Positions 31,721 through 45,100 of a DNA stretch of 64,000 bases are shown here, piece after piece (the first letter of the stretch is position 1; every line of letters begins with the position of its first letter). This DNA comes from Cherax quadricarinatus (Eukaryota > Arthropoda > Malacostraca > Decapoda > Parastacidae), in the NCBI RefSeq assembly GCF_038502225.1, contig NW_027195234.1, positions 78,501 to 142,500 on the forward strand, read 5' to 3'. The notes beneath the pieces were generated by a model. That model did no database searches, had not been told where the DNA came from, and worked only from the letters and a program-made list of their open reading frames with translations. Position numbers and translations under genes: made by a program.

Positions 31721-32250
31721 CTCAGAATGGCAAAACGTGAAGGACAGGTGTTGCGAACACTGGTCTAATGTCACTCAAATTCTCATAATGGCCAGTTACA
31801 TAATGAGCAATCGGAGATTTTTTTATAGCATCCTAGCTTAAGATTGTGCGCAACTGACACTACTAAACAGATATCGACATTGTACATTGCACCTATTTAC
31901 TTCGTCACAGATGGGCAAAATCTCAGATGGGTGAAACGTGCAAGACACGTATGGAGAACCTTGGTCTAATGTCATCAAATCCTTATGTGTACAAGTTCCA
32001 AAGTGAGTAATCCAGGGATTTTTGTATAACATCCTTGCTTAAGATTGTGTACAATTGGCTCTACTAAACAGCTGTCGAAGTTGTATATTCCATCACTTGA
32101 ATTATTTAAGACATTCCTATCATGTTTGATGAGAGAGGATTCAATTATGTTCCTTTCTGTAATGAAACTATTGGGTACAATGACCTGGTCTGCTGCCCAC
32201 CCCAGCGGATGATTGCAAGTACTAAAATGCTTAAAAATTGCATTCAACTC
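31721..32250 (-). pseudogene. Decayed PLE endonuclease 3' region with internal duplication
   Basis: Minus-strand C-terminal part of a PLE: IFKHFSTCNHPLGWAAD, VPNSFITERNIIESSLIKH (Glu context of the GIY-YIG domain) and GIYNFDSCLVEPIVHNLK. Downstream, about 190 bp is present twice (approximately 31725-31905 and 31918-32110), with clear divergence between the copies. The shared landmarks are GGTCTAATGTCA, GCTTAAGATTGTG and CTACTAAACAG. The RT of this element is not next to it. Confidence 0.65.
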
Positions 32251-32479
32251 CTGAGCCTTCTGTACTGAGTACTGATGTTAGGCTAATATGATTTCTGTTG
32301 TTTGGATTAAGTTTCACTCACACAACTAGTAATGTTAATTATGTAGATCTAGCTAAGCCGTTTTGTATCTTGGGAAAAACATATTGACCTCACTCAAAAT
32401 ACCTTTAATATCTGCAAAGGGATGGTCTATGGTACCTTACTCCATCCAATGCTTCTTAACTGCCCTCTGCGATTTATGA
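32251..32479. other. Spacer, no gene seen
   Basis: AT-rich sequence between oppositely oriented PLE relics. Nothing recognisable. Confidence 0.4.
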
Positions 32480-34560
32480 AAGCATATAGCGATCTTAGTA
32501 ATGAATCAGACCTTGCATCTTACAACAGCCGATAAATCTAACAAGTTTTGTAATTTTAGATGAAGCTGAATATTCTGATAAGATGAACAGTTTACTAAGG
32601 AATAATGGAAGGTACGAACCTCTAAGAACCCTCTCGAGCACATCAACTCACTTCATTGTACGACTTAAAAAGTTATTGAAGGGGAATAATGAATTAAATG
32701 TCTGTTAGCCAGGACGACAACTCTACCGTATCTTTATAACTTAATTACAGCCCATAAACCAGTAACCCAGGCTGTCCTATTATAAGTTCAGGAGGCTCGG
32801 CTGCATGCATTCTGTCCAAATGGCTAGTTAAGCTTCTAACTCTTATGGTCGGAAAGATTTCAGATGCTCATATTAAGAATAATGTCACCTTACAGAAAGA
32901 CTCCAAAAATTAAATGCATCACATAAGTTTACTCTTGTACATTTTGATATCACATCATTATTTACTAGAATCCTTGTCTTTGATTTGCTTATGTATCTAG
33001 AAGAACTAAAAAACTTCTTCATGCCCTACCCCACTAACATAATTATTGAATTCATTAAGCTGTGTGTGATGGACTGCAAGTTCGTACTTGAAGGTAAATA
33101 CTATGATCAAAAACAAGTCATGGCCTAGAGAAATCTGCTTAGTCTATTAATTATCAACTTGTATATGGAATTGTATGTGACTAGAATCCTTAAAGACACT
33201 TCCAAGTAAAGTCAAGTAGTTCAGATACGTAGACGATATTCTGTGTAGCCTAGAGATGTCGATATTGACGAGTTCCGTCCTAGACTCAGTGATTTTGTAC
33301 CATCAGTTAAGTTTATAACAGAGCACGAAGTAGATAACAAATTGCCTTCTTAGATGTTTTAATCCATCTGTTGACAAGAAATTTAAATTTACAGCAAATC
33401 AACTGTTTCATCACACATTCACTGTTATTCCAATCATGAATCATAGGCTAAAAGGAGTGTTTTTCTGACATTGTTCTTGAGACCTTTACGTATTTGTAGA
33501 CCGGAATATTTTGGATGATGAAATTAATAAGATATTCAACATAGTCACTAAACTGAAATATCCTGGGGATTTTGTTGAGATGGCATTACTGGCAGCCAAG
33601 AAGACTTTCTACACGACTGAACCTAGGGAAGTACCTTCCAGGAAAACTATATTGGTTTTTGCCTTACAATGAGAATATGGCTGGTCTGTTTGATGCATTA
33701 AAAAAAGCTGACAATACTGTCTTCATGAACATAGGGAAAATGCAGCAGTTGATTAAGAATGTTCCATCCAACATTGTTGATGGTGAATATCAAAATGGTG
33801 TTCAATACCGACAAGTTGGTATGAAAGACACAAAGACAACATTTAGGCATCTTTATTCCGAAACGTTTCACATACACAGTAAGAGAAACGTTTCAGAGTA
33901 TGAAACAGAATTCTTCACCAGCCTGAGGGACTGACATCCATCAAGGGTGATGGACTGATTACATCGTCTTCACATCTCTACTGCCCCTGCCTACTTTCTG
34001 TACTCGATTAGAGAAACTTACTGTGTTGGCGAAACGTTTTGGAATAAAGATGCCTAAACGTTGCCTATGTGTCTTACCAGCATTGTTGATTGTGCTCACA
34101 ATGTCCCATGCACACAATGCTTTCTTTCGTATGTCGGGCAGAAATCAGATTAGCCCAACATCAGAACTCGGCATGAACGGCTAAGGAATTAAATCACATT
34201 TGTATTAGCAATCATCTGATGGGGTGGGCAGCAGTTAAGGTCATTGTACCCAATACAACCGTTATGGAAAGGAACATAACTGAAACCTCTCTTATCAAAC
34301 AAGATAAGTATACCTCATATAATTAAAGTAATGGAATGTGCAAACTCGACAGCTATGTAGTAGAGTCAGTTGTGCACAGTCTTAAGAAAGGATGCTTTAC
34401 AAAATTTCCAGCTTGTTCACAAAGTAAAGGGTCCACGTAAGGTTTTGGTGATATTAAACCAATGTTCTCCATACCTACCTTGCACATTTCAAACAACCGA
34501 GATCCTGCCCATCTGTGAGGAAGTACTCTGTAGTGCTACATATTGTATAGTGCACTGCAT
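32480..34560 (+). pseudogene. Decayed PLE with RT and GIY-YIG regions, split by a fold-back insertion
   Basis: Plus-strand PLE relic in family order. TADKSNK and ILDEAEYSDKMNSLLRNNGRY (about 32520-32620) are RT fingers. FDITSLFTRIPV (about 32942-32980) is motif A. CKFVLEGKYYDQKQVMA is followed by a damaged motif B. FRYVDDILCSL (about 33220-33250) is motif C with both Asp kept. LPYNENMAGLFDALKKADN and MQQLIKNVPSN form the connector. After a 299-bp insertion, NIVDCAHNVPCTQCFLSYVG resumes as the GIY-YIG start, then VIVPNTTVMERNITETSLI and the C terminus SVVHSLKKGCFTKFP. Several stops and frameshifts. Confidence 0.7.
33782..34080. mobile_element. 299-bp fold-back element derived from PLE ends
   Basis: The insertion is bracketed by a perfect 10-bp direct repeat CATTGTTGAT (33772-33781 and 34081-34090), and removing it rejoins the host PLE frame (KNVPSNIVD-CAHNVPC). 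Near its left end (33824-33870) it holds the PLE terminal sequence in minus orientation, and at its right end (34031-34078) the same sequence in plus orientation. The shared core is TTTAGGCATCTTTATTCC. It has no coding capacity of its own; it would be a non-autonomous PLE-derived insertion. Confidence 0.65.
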
Positions 34561-34899
34561 AGTGCTACTGCATAGTGCACTGTATAGTGCTACATACTGA
34601 GTAGTGGTACACACTGTGTAGTGCTACACACTGTACATTGATACGCACTGTACAGTGCATAAGAGTTGATGAAGTTAGTCAGTATAGAATCACTGCTGGG
34701 GCATAGTGCACTGTATAGTAACATACACACTGCTACACAGTAGTGGTACACACTGTGTAGTGCTACACACTGTACATTGATACGCTACACACACCGTACA
34801 GTGCATAAGAGTTGATGAAGTCACTCACTACTGTGGGAATTGTTTTTTTTTTTCTAGAAGAGTTGGGAATTTTTTTTTCTAGAAAACATAAGTTGGGTA
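34561..34899. repeat. Degenerate TAGTGCTACACACTGT repeats
   Basis: Short motifs (CACTGTGTAGTGCTACACA, GTACATTGATACGC, GCATAAGAGTTGATGAAGT) recur twice as a block of about 90 bp, at about 34597-34685 and 34743-34822. Poly(T) stretches follow. No gene. Confidence 0.75.
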
Positions 34900-36165
34900 T
34901 TGTCTTCTCTGGAGGAAGAATGGTAGAGTAATGCTCTCTCTGGAGGAAGAATGGTAGAGTAATGCTCTCTCTGGAGGAAGAATGGTAGAGTAATGCCCTC
35001 TCTGGAGGAAGAATGGTAGAGTAATGCTCTCTCTGGAGGAAGAATGGTAGAGTAATGCCCTCTCTGGAGGAAGAATGGTAGAGTAATGCACTCTCTGGAG
35101 GAAGAAGAGTAATGCTCTCTCTGGAGGAAGAATGGTAGAGTAATGCCCTCTCTGGAGGAAGAATGGTAGAGTAATGCTCTCTCTGGAGGAAGAATGGTAG
35201 AGTAATGCCCTCTCTGGAGGAAGAATGGTAGAGTAATGCCCTCTCTGGAGGAAGAATGGTAGAGTAATGCTCTCTCTGGAGGAAGAATGGTAGAGTAATG
35301 CCCTCTCTGGAGGAAGAATGGTAGAGTAATGCTCTCTCTGGAGGAAGAATGGTAGAGTAATGCTCTCTCTGGAGGAAGAATGGTAGAGTAATGCTCTCTC
35401 TGGAGGAAGAATGGTAGAGTAATGCCCTCTCTGGAGGAAGAATGGTAGACTAATGCTCTGGAGGAAGAATGGTAGAGTAATGCTCTCTCTGGAGGAAGAA
35501 TGGTAGAGTAATGCTCTCTCTGGAGGAAGAATGGTAGAGTAATGCCCTCTCTGGAGGAAGAATGGTAGAGTAATGCAATCTCTGGAGGAAGAATGATAGA
35601 GTAATGACCTCTCTGGAGGAAGAATGGTAGAGTAATGCCCTCTCTGGAGGAAGAATGATAGAGTAATGCCCTCTCTGGAGGAAGAATGATAGAGTAATGC
35701 CCTCTCTGGAGGAAGAATGATAGAGTAATGCCCTCTCTGGAGGACGAATGGTAGAGTAAAGCCCTCTCTGGAGGAAGAATGGTAGAGTAATGCCCTCTCT
35801 GGAGGAAGAATGGTAGAGTAATGCCCTCTCTGGAGGAAGAATGGTAGAGTAATGCTCTCTCTGGAGGAAGAATGGTAGAGTAATGCTCTCTCTGGAGGAA
35901 GAATGGTAGAGTAATGCTCTCTCTGGAGGAAGAATGGTAGAGTAATGCCCTCTCTGGAGGAAGAATGGTAGAGTAATGCCCTCTCCGGAGGAAGAATGGT
36001 AGAGTAATGCCCTCTTTGGAGGAAGAATGGTAGAGTAATGCCCTCTTTGGAGGAAGAATGGTATAGTAATGCTCTTTCTAGAGGAAGAATGGTAGAGTAA
36101 TGCTCTCTTTAGAGGAAGAATGGTAGAGCAAAGCTCTCTCTAGAGGAAGAATGGTAGAGTAATGC
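34900..36165. repeat. 31-bp satellite, subfamily A (about 41 copies)
   Basis: Units of 31 bp built on GGAGGAAGAATGGTAGAGTA, then ATGCTCTCTCT. Variants CCCTCTCT/CTCTCTCT and GGTAG/GATAG alternate. Units at 36050-36170 gain CTAGAGG and CTAGGAAGATGACACC and so grade into subfamily B. Open frames are artefacts (93 nt = 3 units). Confidence 0.97.
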
Positions 36166-39100
36166 TCTCTAGGAAGATGACACCCTCTCTAGAGCGATGC
36201 TAGGCAGATGACACCCTCTCTAGTGCGAGTCTAGGCAGATGACACCCTCTCTAGAGTGAGTCTAGGCAGATGACACCCTCTCTAGAGCGAGGCTAGGAAG
36301 ATGACACCCTCTCTAGAGCGAGGCTAGGTAGATGACACCCTCTCTAGAGCGAGGCTAGGCAGATGACACCCTCTCTAGAGCGAGGCTAGAAAGATTACAC
36401 CCTCTCTAGAGCGAGGCTAGGAGGATGACACCCTCTCTAGAGCGAGAGCGAGGCTAGGAAGATGACACCCTCTCTAGAAGCTAAGATGACACCCTCTCTA
36501 GAGCGAGGCTAGTAAGATGACACCCTCTCTAGAGCGAGGCTAGTAAGATGACACCCTCTCTAGAGCGAGGCTAATAAGATGACACCCTCTCTAGAGCGAG
36601 GCTAGTAAGATGACACCCTCTCTAGAGAGAGGCTATTAGACGACACCCTCTCTAGAGCGAGGCTAGGAGGATGACACCCTCTCTAGAGCGAGGCTAGGCT
36701 GATGACACCCTCTCTAGAGCTAGGCTAGGAAGATGCCACCCTCTCTAGAGCGACTATAGGTAGATGACACCCTCTCTAGAGCGAGGCTAGGAAGATGACA
36801 CCCTCTCTAGAGCGGAGCTAGGAAGATGACACCCTCTCTAGAGCGAGGCTAGTAAGATGACACCCTCTCTAGAGCGAGGCTAGTAAGATGACACCCTCTC
36901 TAGAGCGAGGCTAGTAAGATGACACCCTCTCTAGAGCGAGGCTAGTAAGATGACACCCTCTCTAGAGCGAGGCTAATAAGATGACACCCTCTCTAGAGCG
37001 AGGCTAGTAAGATGACACCCTCTCTAGAGCGAGGCTAGTAAGATGACACCCTCTCTAGAGCGAGGCTAGTAAGATGACACCCTCTCTAGAGCGAGGCTAG
37101 GAAGATGACACCCTCTCTAGAGCGAGGCTAGGAAGATGACACCCTCTCTAGAGCGAGGCTAGGAAGATGACACCCTCTCTAGAGCGAGACTAGGAAGATG
37201 ACACCCTCTCTAGAGAGGAGCTAGGAAGATGACACCCTCTCTAGAGCGAGGCTAGGAAGATGGCACCCTCTCTAGAGCGAGGCTAGTAAGATGACACCCT
37301 CTCTAGAGCTAGGCTAGGAAGATGACACCCTCTCTATAGCGAAGCTAGGAAGATGACACCCTCTCTAGAGCGAGAATAGGCAGATGACACCCTCTCTAGA
37401 GCGACTATAGGTAGATGACACCCTCTCTAGAGCGAGGCTAGGAAGATGACACCCTCTTTAGAGCGGGGCTAGGAAGATGACACCCTCTCTAGAGCGAGGC
37501 TAGGAAGATGACACCCTCTCTAGAGCGAGGCTAGGAAGATGACACACTCTCTAGAGCGAGACTAGGAAGATGACACCCTCTCTAGAGCGGAGCTAGGAAG
37601 ATGACACCCTCTCTAGATCGAGGCTAGGTAGATGACACCCTCTCTAGAGCGAGGCTAGGAAGATGACACCCTCTCTAGAGCGAGGCTAGGAAGATGACAC
37701 CCTCTCTAGAGCGAGGATAGGAAGATGACACCCTCTCTAGAGCGAGGCTAGTAAGATGACACCCTCTCTAGAGCGAGGCTAGTAAGATGACACCCTCTCT
37801 AGAGCTAGGCTAGGAAGATGACACCCTCTCTAGAGCGAGGCTAGGAAGATGACACCCTCTCTAGAGCGAGGCTAGGTAGATGACACCCTCTCTAGAGCGA
37901 GGCTAGGAAGATGACACCCTCTCTAGAGCGAGGCTAGGAAGATGACACCCTCTCTAGAGCGAGGCTAGGAAGATGACACCCTCTCTAGAGCGAGGCTAGG
38001 ATGATGACACCCTCTCTAGAGCGAAGCTAGGAAGATGACACCCTCTCTAGAGCGAGGATAGGCAGATGACACCCTCTCTAGAGCGAGGATAGGCAGATGA
38101 CACCCTCTCTAGAGCGACTATAGGTAGATGACACCCTCTCTAGAGCGAGGCTAGGAAGATGACACCCTCTCTAGAGCGGGGCTAGGAAGATGACACCCTC
38201 TCTAGAGCGAGGCTAGTAAGATGACACCCTCTCTAGAGCGAGGCTAATAAGATGACACCCTCTCTAGAGCGAGGCTAGTAAGATGACACCCTCTCTAGAG
38301 CGAGGCTAGGAAGATGACACCCTCTCTAGAGCGAGGCTAGTAAGATGACACCCTCTCTAGAGCGAGGCTAGTAAGATGACACCCTCTCTAGAGAGAGGCT
38401 ATTAGACGACACCCTCTCTAGAGCGAGGCTAGGAGGATGACACCCTCTCTAGAGCGAGGCTAGTAAGATGACACCCTCTCTAGAGCAAGGCTAGGAAGAT
38501 GACACCCTCTCTAGAGCGAGGCTAGGAAGATGACACCCTCTTTAGAGCGGGGCTAGGAAGATGACACCCTCTCTAGAGCGAGGCTAGGAAGATGACACCC
38601 TCTCTAGAGCGAGACTAGGAAAATGACACCCTCTCTAGAGCGAGACTAGGAAGATGACACCCTCTCTAGAGAGGAGCTAGGAAGATGACACCCTCTCTAG
38701 AGCGAGGCTAGGAAGATGACACCCTCTCTATAGCGAAGCTAGGAAGATGACACCCTCTCTAGAGCGAGAATAGGCAGATGACACCCTCTCTAGAGCGACT
38801 ATAGGTAGATGACACCCTCTCTAGAGCGAGGCTAGGAAGATGACACCCTCTTTAGAGCGGGGCTAGGAAGATGACACCCTCTCTAGAGCGAGGCTAGGAA
38901 GATGACACCCTCTCTAGAGCGAGGCTAGGAAGATGACACCCTCTCTAGAGCGAGGCTAGGAAGATGACACCCTCTCTAGAGCGGAGCTAGGAAGATGACA
39001 CCCTCTCTAGAGCGAGGCTAGGAAGATGACACCCTCTCTAGAGCGAAGCTAGGAAGATGACACCCTCTCTAGAGCGAGGATAGGAAGATGACACCCTCTC

Positions 39101-42100
39101 TAGAGCGAGGCTAGGAAGATGACACCCTCTCTAGAGCGAGGCTAGTAAGATGACACCCTCTCTAGAGCGAGGCTAGGAAGATGACACCCTCTCTAGAGCG
39201 AGGCTAGGAAGATGACACCCTCTCTAGAGCGAGGCTAGGAAGATGACACCCTCTCTAGAGCGAGGCTAGGAAGATGACACCCTCTCTAGAGTGAGGCTAG
39301 TAAGATGACACCCTCTCTAGAGCGAGGCTAGGAAGATGACACCCTCTCTAGAGCGAGGCTAGGAAGATGACACCCTCTCTAGAGCGAGGCTAGGTAGATG
39401 ACACCCTCTCTAGAGCGAGGCTAGGAAGATGACACCCTCTCTGGAGCGAAGCTACGAAGATGACACCCTCTCTAGAGCGAGGCTAATAAGATGACACCCT
39501 CTCTAGAGCGAGGCTAGTAAGATGACACCCTCTCTAGAGCGAGGCTAAGAATATGACACCCTCTCTAGAGCGAGGCTAGGAAGATGACACCCTCTCTAGA
39601 GCGAGGCTAGGAAGATGACACCCTCTCTAGAGCGGGGCTAGGAAGATGACACCCTCTCTAGAGCGAGGCTAGGAAGATGACACCCTCTCTAGAGCGAGGC
39701 TAGGAAGATGACACCCTCTCTAGAGCGAGGCTAGGAAGATGACACCCTCTCTAGAGCGAGGCTTGGAAGATGACACCCTCTCTAGAGCGAGGCTAGGAAG
39801 ATGACACCCTCTCTAGAGCGAGGCTAGGAAGATGACACCCTCTCTAGAGCGAGGCTAGGAAGATGACACCCTCTCTAGAGCGAGGCTAGGAAGATGACAC
39901 CCTCTCTAGAGCGAGGCTAGGAAGATGACACCCTCTCTAGAGCGAGGCTAGGAAGATGACACTCTCTCTAGAGCGAGGCTAGGAAGATGACACCCTCTCT
40001 AGAGCGTGACTAGGAAGATGACACCCTCTCTAGAGCGAGGCTAGGAAGATGGTACCCTCTCTAGAGCGAGGCTAGTAAGATGACACCCTCTCTAGATCGA
40101 AGCTAGGAAGATGACACCCTCTCTAGAGCGAGGCTAGGAAGATGACACCCTCTCTAGAGCGAGGCTAGGAAGATGACACCCTCTCTAGAGCGAGGCTAGG
40201 AAGATGACACCCTCTCTAGAGCGAGGCTAGGAAGATGACACCCTCTCTAGAGCGAGGCTAGGAAGATGACACCCTCTCTAGAGCGAGGCTAGGAAGATGA
40301 CACCCTCTCTAGAGCGAGGCTAGGAAGATGACACCCTCTCTAGAGCGAGGCTAGGAAGATGACACCCTCTCTAGAGCGAGGCTAGGAAGATGACACCCTC
40401 TCTAGAGCGAGGCTAGTAAGATGACACCCTCTCTAGAGCGAGGCTAGTAAGATGACACCCTCTCTAGAGCGAGGCTAATAAGATGACACCCTCTCTAGAG
40501 CGAGGCTAATAAGATGACACCCTCTCTAGAGCGAGGCTAATAAGATGACACCCTCTCTAGAGCGAGGCTAGTAAGATGACACCCTCTCTAGAGCGAGGCT
40601 AGGAAGATGACACCCTCTCTAGAGCGAGGCTAGGAAGATGACACCCTCTCTAGAGCGAGGCTAGGAAGATGACACCCTCTCTAGAGCGAGGCTAGTAAGA
40701 TGACACCCTCTCTAGAGCGAGGCTAATAAGATGACACCCTCTCTAGAGCGAGGCTAGGAAGATGACACCCTCTCTAGAGCGAGGCTAGGAAGATGACACC
40801 CTCTCTAGAGCGAGGCTAGGAAGATGACACCCTCTCTAGAGCGAGGCTAGGAAGATGACACCCTCTCTAGAGCGAGGCTAGTAAGATGACACCCTCTCTA
40901 GAGCGAGGCTAATAAGATGACACCCTCTCTAGAGCGAGGCTAGTAAGATGACACCCTCTCTAGAGCGAGGCTAGTAAGATGACACCCTCTCTAGAGCGAG
41001 GCTAGTAAGATGACACCCTCTCTAGAGCGAGGCTAATAAGATGACACCCTCTCTAGAGCGAGGCTAGTAAGATGACACCCTCTCTAGAGCGAGGCTAGTA
41101 AGATGACACCCTCTCTAGAGCGAGGCTAGTAAGATGACACCCTCTCTAGAGAGAGGCTATTAGACGACACCCTCTCTAGAGCGAGGCTAGGAAGATGACA
41201 CCCTCTCTAGAGCGGGGCTAGGAAGATGACACCCTCTCTAGAGCGAGGCTAGGAAGATGACACCCTCTCTAGAGCGAGGCTAGGAAGATGACACCCTCTC
41301 TAGAGCGAGGCTAGGAAGATGACACCCTCTCTAGAGCGAGGCTAGGAAGATGACACCCTCTCTAGAGCGAGGCTAGTAAGATGACACCCTCTCTAGAGCG
41401 AGGCTAGGAAGATGACACCCTCTCTAGAGCGAGGCTAGGAAGATGACACCCTCTCTAGAGCGAGGCTAGTAAGATGACACCCTCTCTAGAGCGAGGCTAG
41501 GTAGATGACACCCTCTCTAGAGCGAGGCTAGTAAGATGACACCCTCTCTAGAGCGAGGCTAGTAAGATGACACCCTCTCTAGAGCGAGGCTAATAAGATG
41601 ACACCCTCTCTAGAGCGAGGCTAGTAAGATGACACCCTCTCTAGAGCGAGGCTAGTAAGATGACACCCTCTCTAGAGCGAGGCTAGTAAGATGACACCCT
41701 CTCTAGAGCGAGGCTAGTAAGATGACACCCTCTCTAGAGCGAGGCTAGTAAGATGACACCCTCTCTAGAGCGAGGCTAGTAAGATGACACCCTCTCTAGA
41801 GCGAGGCTAGTAAGATGACACCCTCTCTAGAGCGAGGCTAGTAAGATGACACCCTCTCTAGAGCGAGGCTAGTAAGATGACACCCTCTCTAGAGCGAGGC
41901 TAGGAAGATGACACCCTCTCTAGAGCGAGGCTAGGAAGATGACACCCTCTCTAGAGCGAGGCTAGTAAGATGACAACCTCTCTAGAGCGAGGCTAGGTAA
42001 GATGACACCCTCTCTAGAGCGAGGCTAGTAAGATGACACCCTCTCTAGAGCGAGGCTAGTAAGATGACACCCTCTCTAGAGCGAGGCTAGGAAGATGACA

Positions 42101-45100
42101 CCCTCTCTAGAGCGAGGCTAGTAAGATGACACCCTCTGTAGAGCGACTATAGGTAGATGACACCCTCTCTAGAGCGAGGCTAGTAAGATGACACCCTCTC
42201 TAGAGCTAGGCTAGGAAGATGACACCCTCTCTAGAGCGAGGCTAGTAAGATGACACCCTCTCTAGAGCGAGGCTAGTAAGATGACACCCTCTCTAGAGCG
42301 AGGCTAATAAGATGACACCCTCTCTAGAGCGAGGCTAGTAAGATGACACCCTCTCTAGAGCGAGGCTAGTAAGATGACACCCTCTCTAGAGCGAGGCTAG
42401 TAAGATGACACCCTCTCTAGAGCGAGGCTAATAAGATGACACCCTCTCTAGAGCGAGGCTAGTAAGATGACACCCTCTCTAGAGCGAGGCTAGTAAGATG
42501 ACACCCTCTCTAGAGCGAGGCTAGTAAGATGACACCCTCTCTAGAGCGAGGCTAGTAAGATGACACCCTCTCTAGAGCGAGGCTAGTAAGATGACACCCT
42601 CTCTAGAGCGAGGCTAGGAAGATGACACCCTCTCTAGAGCGAGGCTAGTAAGATGACACCCTCTCTAGAGCGAGGCTAGGAAGATGACACCCTCTCTAGA
42701 GCGAGGCTAGGAAGATGACACCCTCTCTAGAGCGAGGCTAGGAAGATGACACCCTCTCTAGAGCGAGGCTAGGAAGATGACACCCTCTCTAGAGCGAGGC
42801 TAGTAAGATGACACCCTCTCTAGAGCGAGGCTAGTAAGATGACACCCTCTCTAGAGCGAGGCTAATAAGATGACACCCTCTCTAGAGCGAGGCTAGTAAG
42901 ATGACACCCTCTCTAGAGCGAGGCTAGGAAGATGACACCCTCTCTAGAGCGAGGCTAGTAAGATGACACCCTCTCTAGAGCGAGGCTAGTAAGATGACAC
43001 CCTCTCTAGAGCGAGGCTAGTAAGATGACACCCTCTCTAGAGCGAGGCTAGGAAGATGACACCCTCTCTAGAGCGAGGCTAGTAAGATGACACCCTCTCT
43101 AGAGCGAGGCTAGGAAGATGACACCCTCTCTAGAGCGAGGCTAGGAAGATGACACCCTCTCTAGAGCGAGGCTAGGAAGATGACACCCTCTCTAGAGCGA
43201 GGCTAGTAAGATGACACCCTCTCTAGAGCGAGGCTAGGAAGATGACACCCTCTCTAGAGCGAAGCTAGGAAGATGACACCCTCTCTAGAGCGAGGCTAGG
43301 AAGATGACACCCTCTCTAGAGCGACTATAGGGTGATGACACCCTTTCTTGAGCGAGGCTAGGAAGATGACACCCTCTCTAGAGCGAGGCTAGGAAGATGA
43401 CACCCTCTCTAGAGCGAGACTAGGAAGATGACACCCTCTCTAGAGCGAGGCTAGGAAGATGACACCCTCTCTAGAGCGATGCTAGGAAGATGACACCCTC
43501 TCTAGAGCGAGGCTAGGAAGATGACACCCTCTCTAGAGCGAGGCTAGGAAGATGACACCCTCTCTAGAGCGAGGCTAGGAAGATGACACCCTCTCTAGAG
43601 CGAGGCTAGGCAGATAACACCCTCTCTAGAGCGAGGCTAGGAGGATGACACCCTCTCTAGAGCGAGGCTAGTAAGATGACACCCTGACTAGAGCGAGGCT
43701 AGTAAGATGACACCCACTATAGAGCGAGGTTAGTAAGATAAAACCCTCTCTAGAGAGAGGCTATCAGACGACACCCTCTCCAGAGCGAGGCTAGGAGGAT
43801 GACACCCTCTCTAGAGCGAGGCTAGGAGGATGACACCCTCTCTTGAGCGAGGGTAGGCAGATGACACCCTCTCTAGAGCGACTATAGGTAGATGACACCC
43901 TCTCTAGAGCGAGGCTAGGAAGATGACACCCTCTCTAGAGCGGGGCTAGGAAGATGACACCCTCTCTAGAGCGAGGCTAGTAAGATGACACCCTCTCTAG
44001 AGCGAGGCTAGGAAGATGACACCCTCTCTAGAGCGAGGCTAGTAAGATGACACCCTCTCTAGAGCGAGGCTAGGAAGATGACACCCTCTCTAGAGCGAGG
44101 CTAGTAAGATGACACCCTCTCTAGAGCGAGGCTAGTAAGATGACACCCTCTCTAGAGCGAGGCTAGGAAGATGACACCCTCTCTAGAGCGAGGCTAGTAA
44201 GATGACACCCTCTCTAGAGCGAGGCTAGTAAGATGACACCCTCTCTAGAGCGAGGCTAGTAAGATGACACCCTCTCTAGAGCGAGGCTAGGAAGATGACA
44301 CCCTCTCTAGAGCGAGGCTAGTAAGATGACACCCTCTCTAGAGCGAGGCTAGGAAGATGACACCCTCTCTAGAGCGAGGCTAGGAAGATGACACCCTCTC
44401 TAGAGCGAGGCTAGGTAGATGACACCCTCTCTAGAGCGAGGCTAGGAAGATGACACCCTCTCTAGAGCGAGGCTAGGAAGATGACACCCTCTCTAGAGCG
44501 AGGCTAGGAAGATGACACCCTCTCTAGAGCGAGGCTAGGAAGATGACACACTCTCTAGAGCGAGACTAGGAAGATGACACCCTCTCTAGATCGAGCTAGG
44601 TAGATGACACCCTCTCTAGAGCGAGGCTAGGTAGATGACACCCTCTCTAGAGCGAGGCTAGGAAGATGACACCCTCTCTAGAGCGAAGCTAGGAAGATGA
44701 CACCCTCTCTAGAGCGAGGCTAATAAGATGACACCCTCTCTAGAGCGAGGCTAGGAAGATGACACCCTCTCTAGAGCGAGGCTAGGAAGATGACACCCTC
44801 TCTAGAGCGAGGCTAGGAAGATGACACCCTCTCTAGAGCGAGGCTAGGAAGATGACACCCTCTCTAGAGCGAGGCTAGTAAGATGACACCCTCTCTAGAG
44901 CGAGGCTAGGAAGATGACACCCTCTCTAGAGCGAGGCTAGGAAGATGACACCCTCTCTAGAGCGAGGATAGGCAGATGACACCCTCTCTAGAGCGACTAT
45001 AGGTAGATGACACCCTCTCTAGAGCGAGGCTAGGAAGATGACACCCTCTCTAGAGCGAGGCTAGGAAGATGACACCCTCTCTAGAGCGAGGCTAGGAAGA

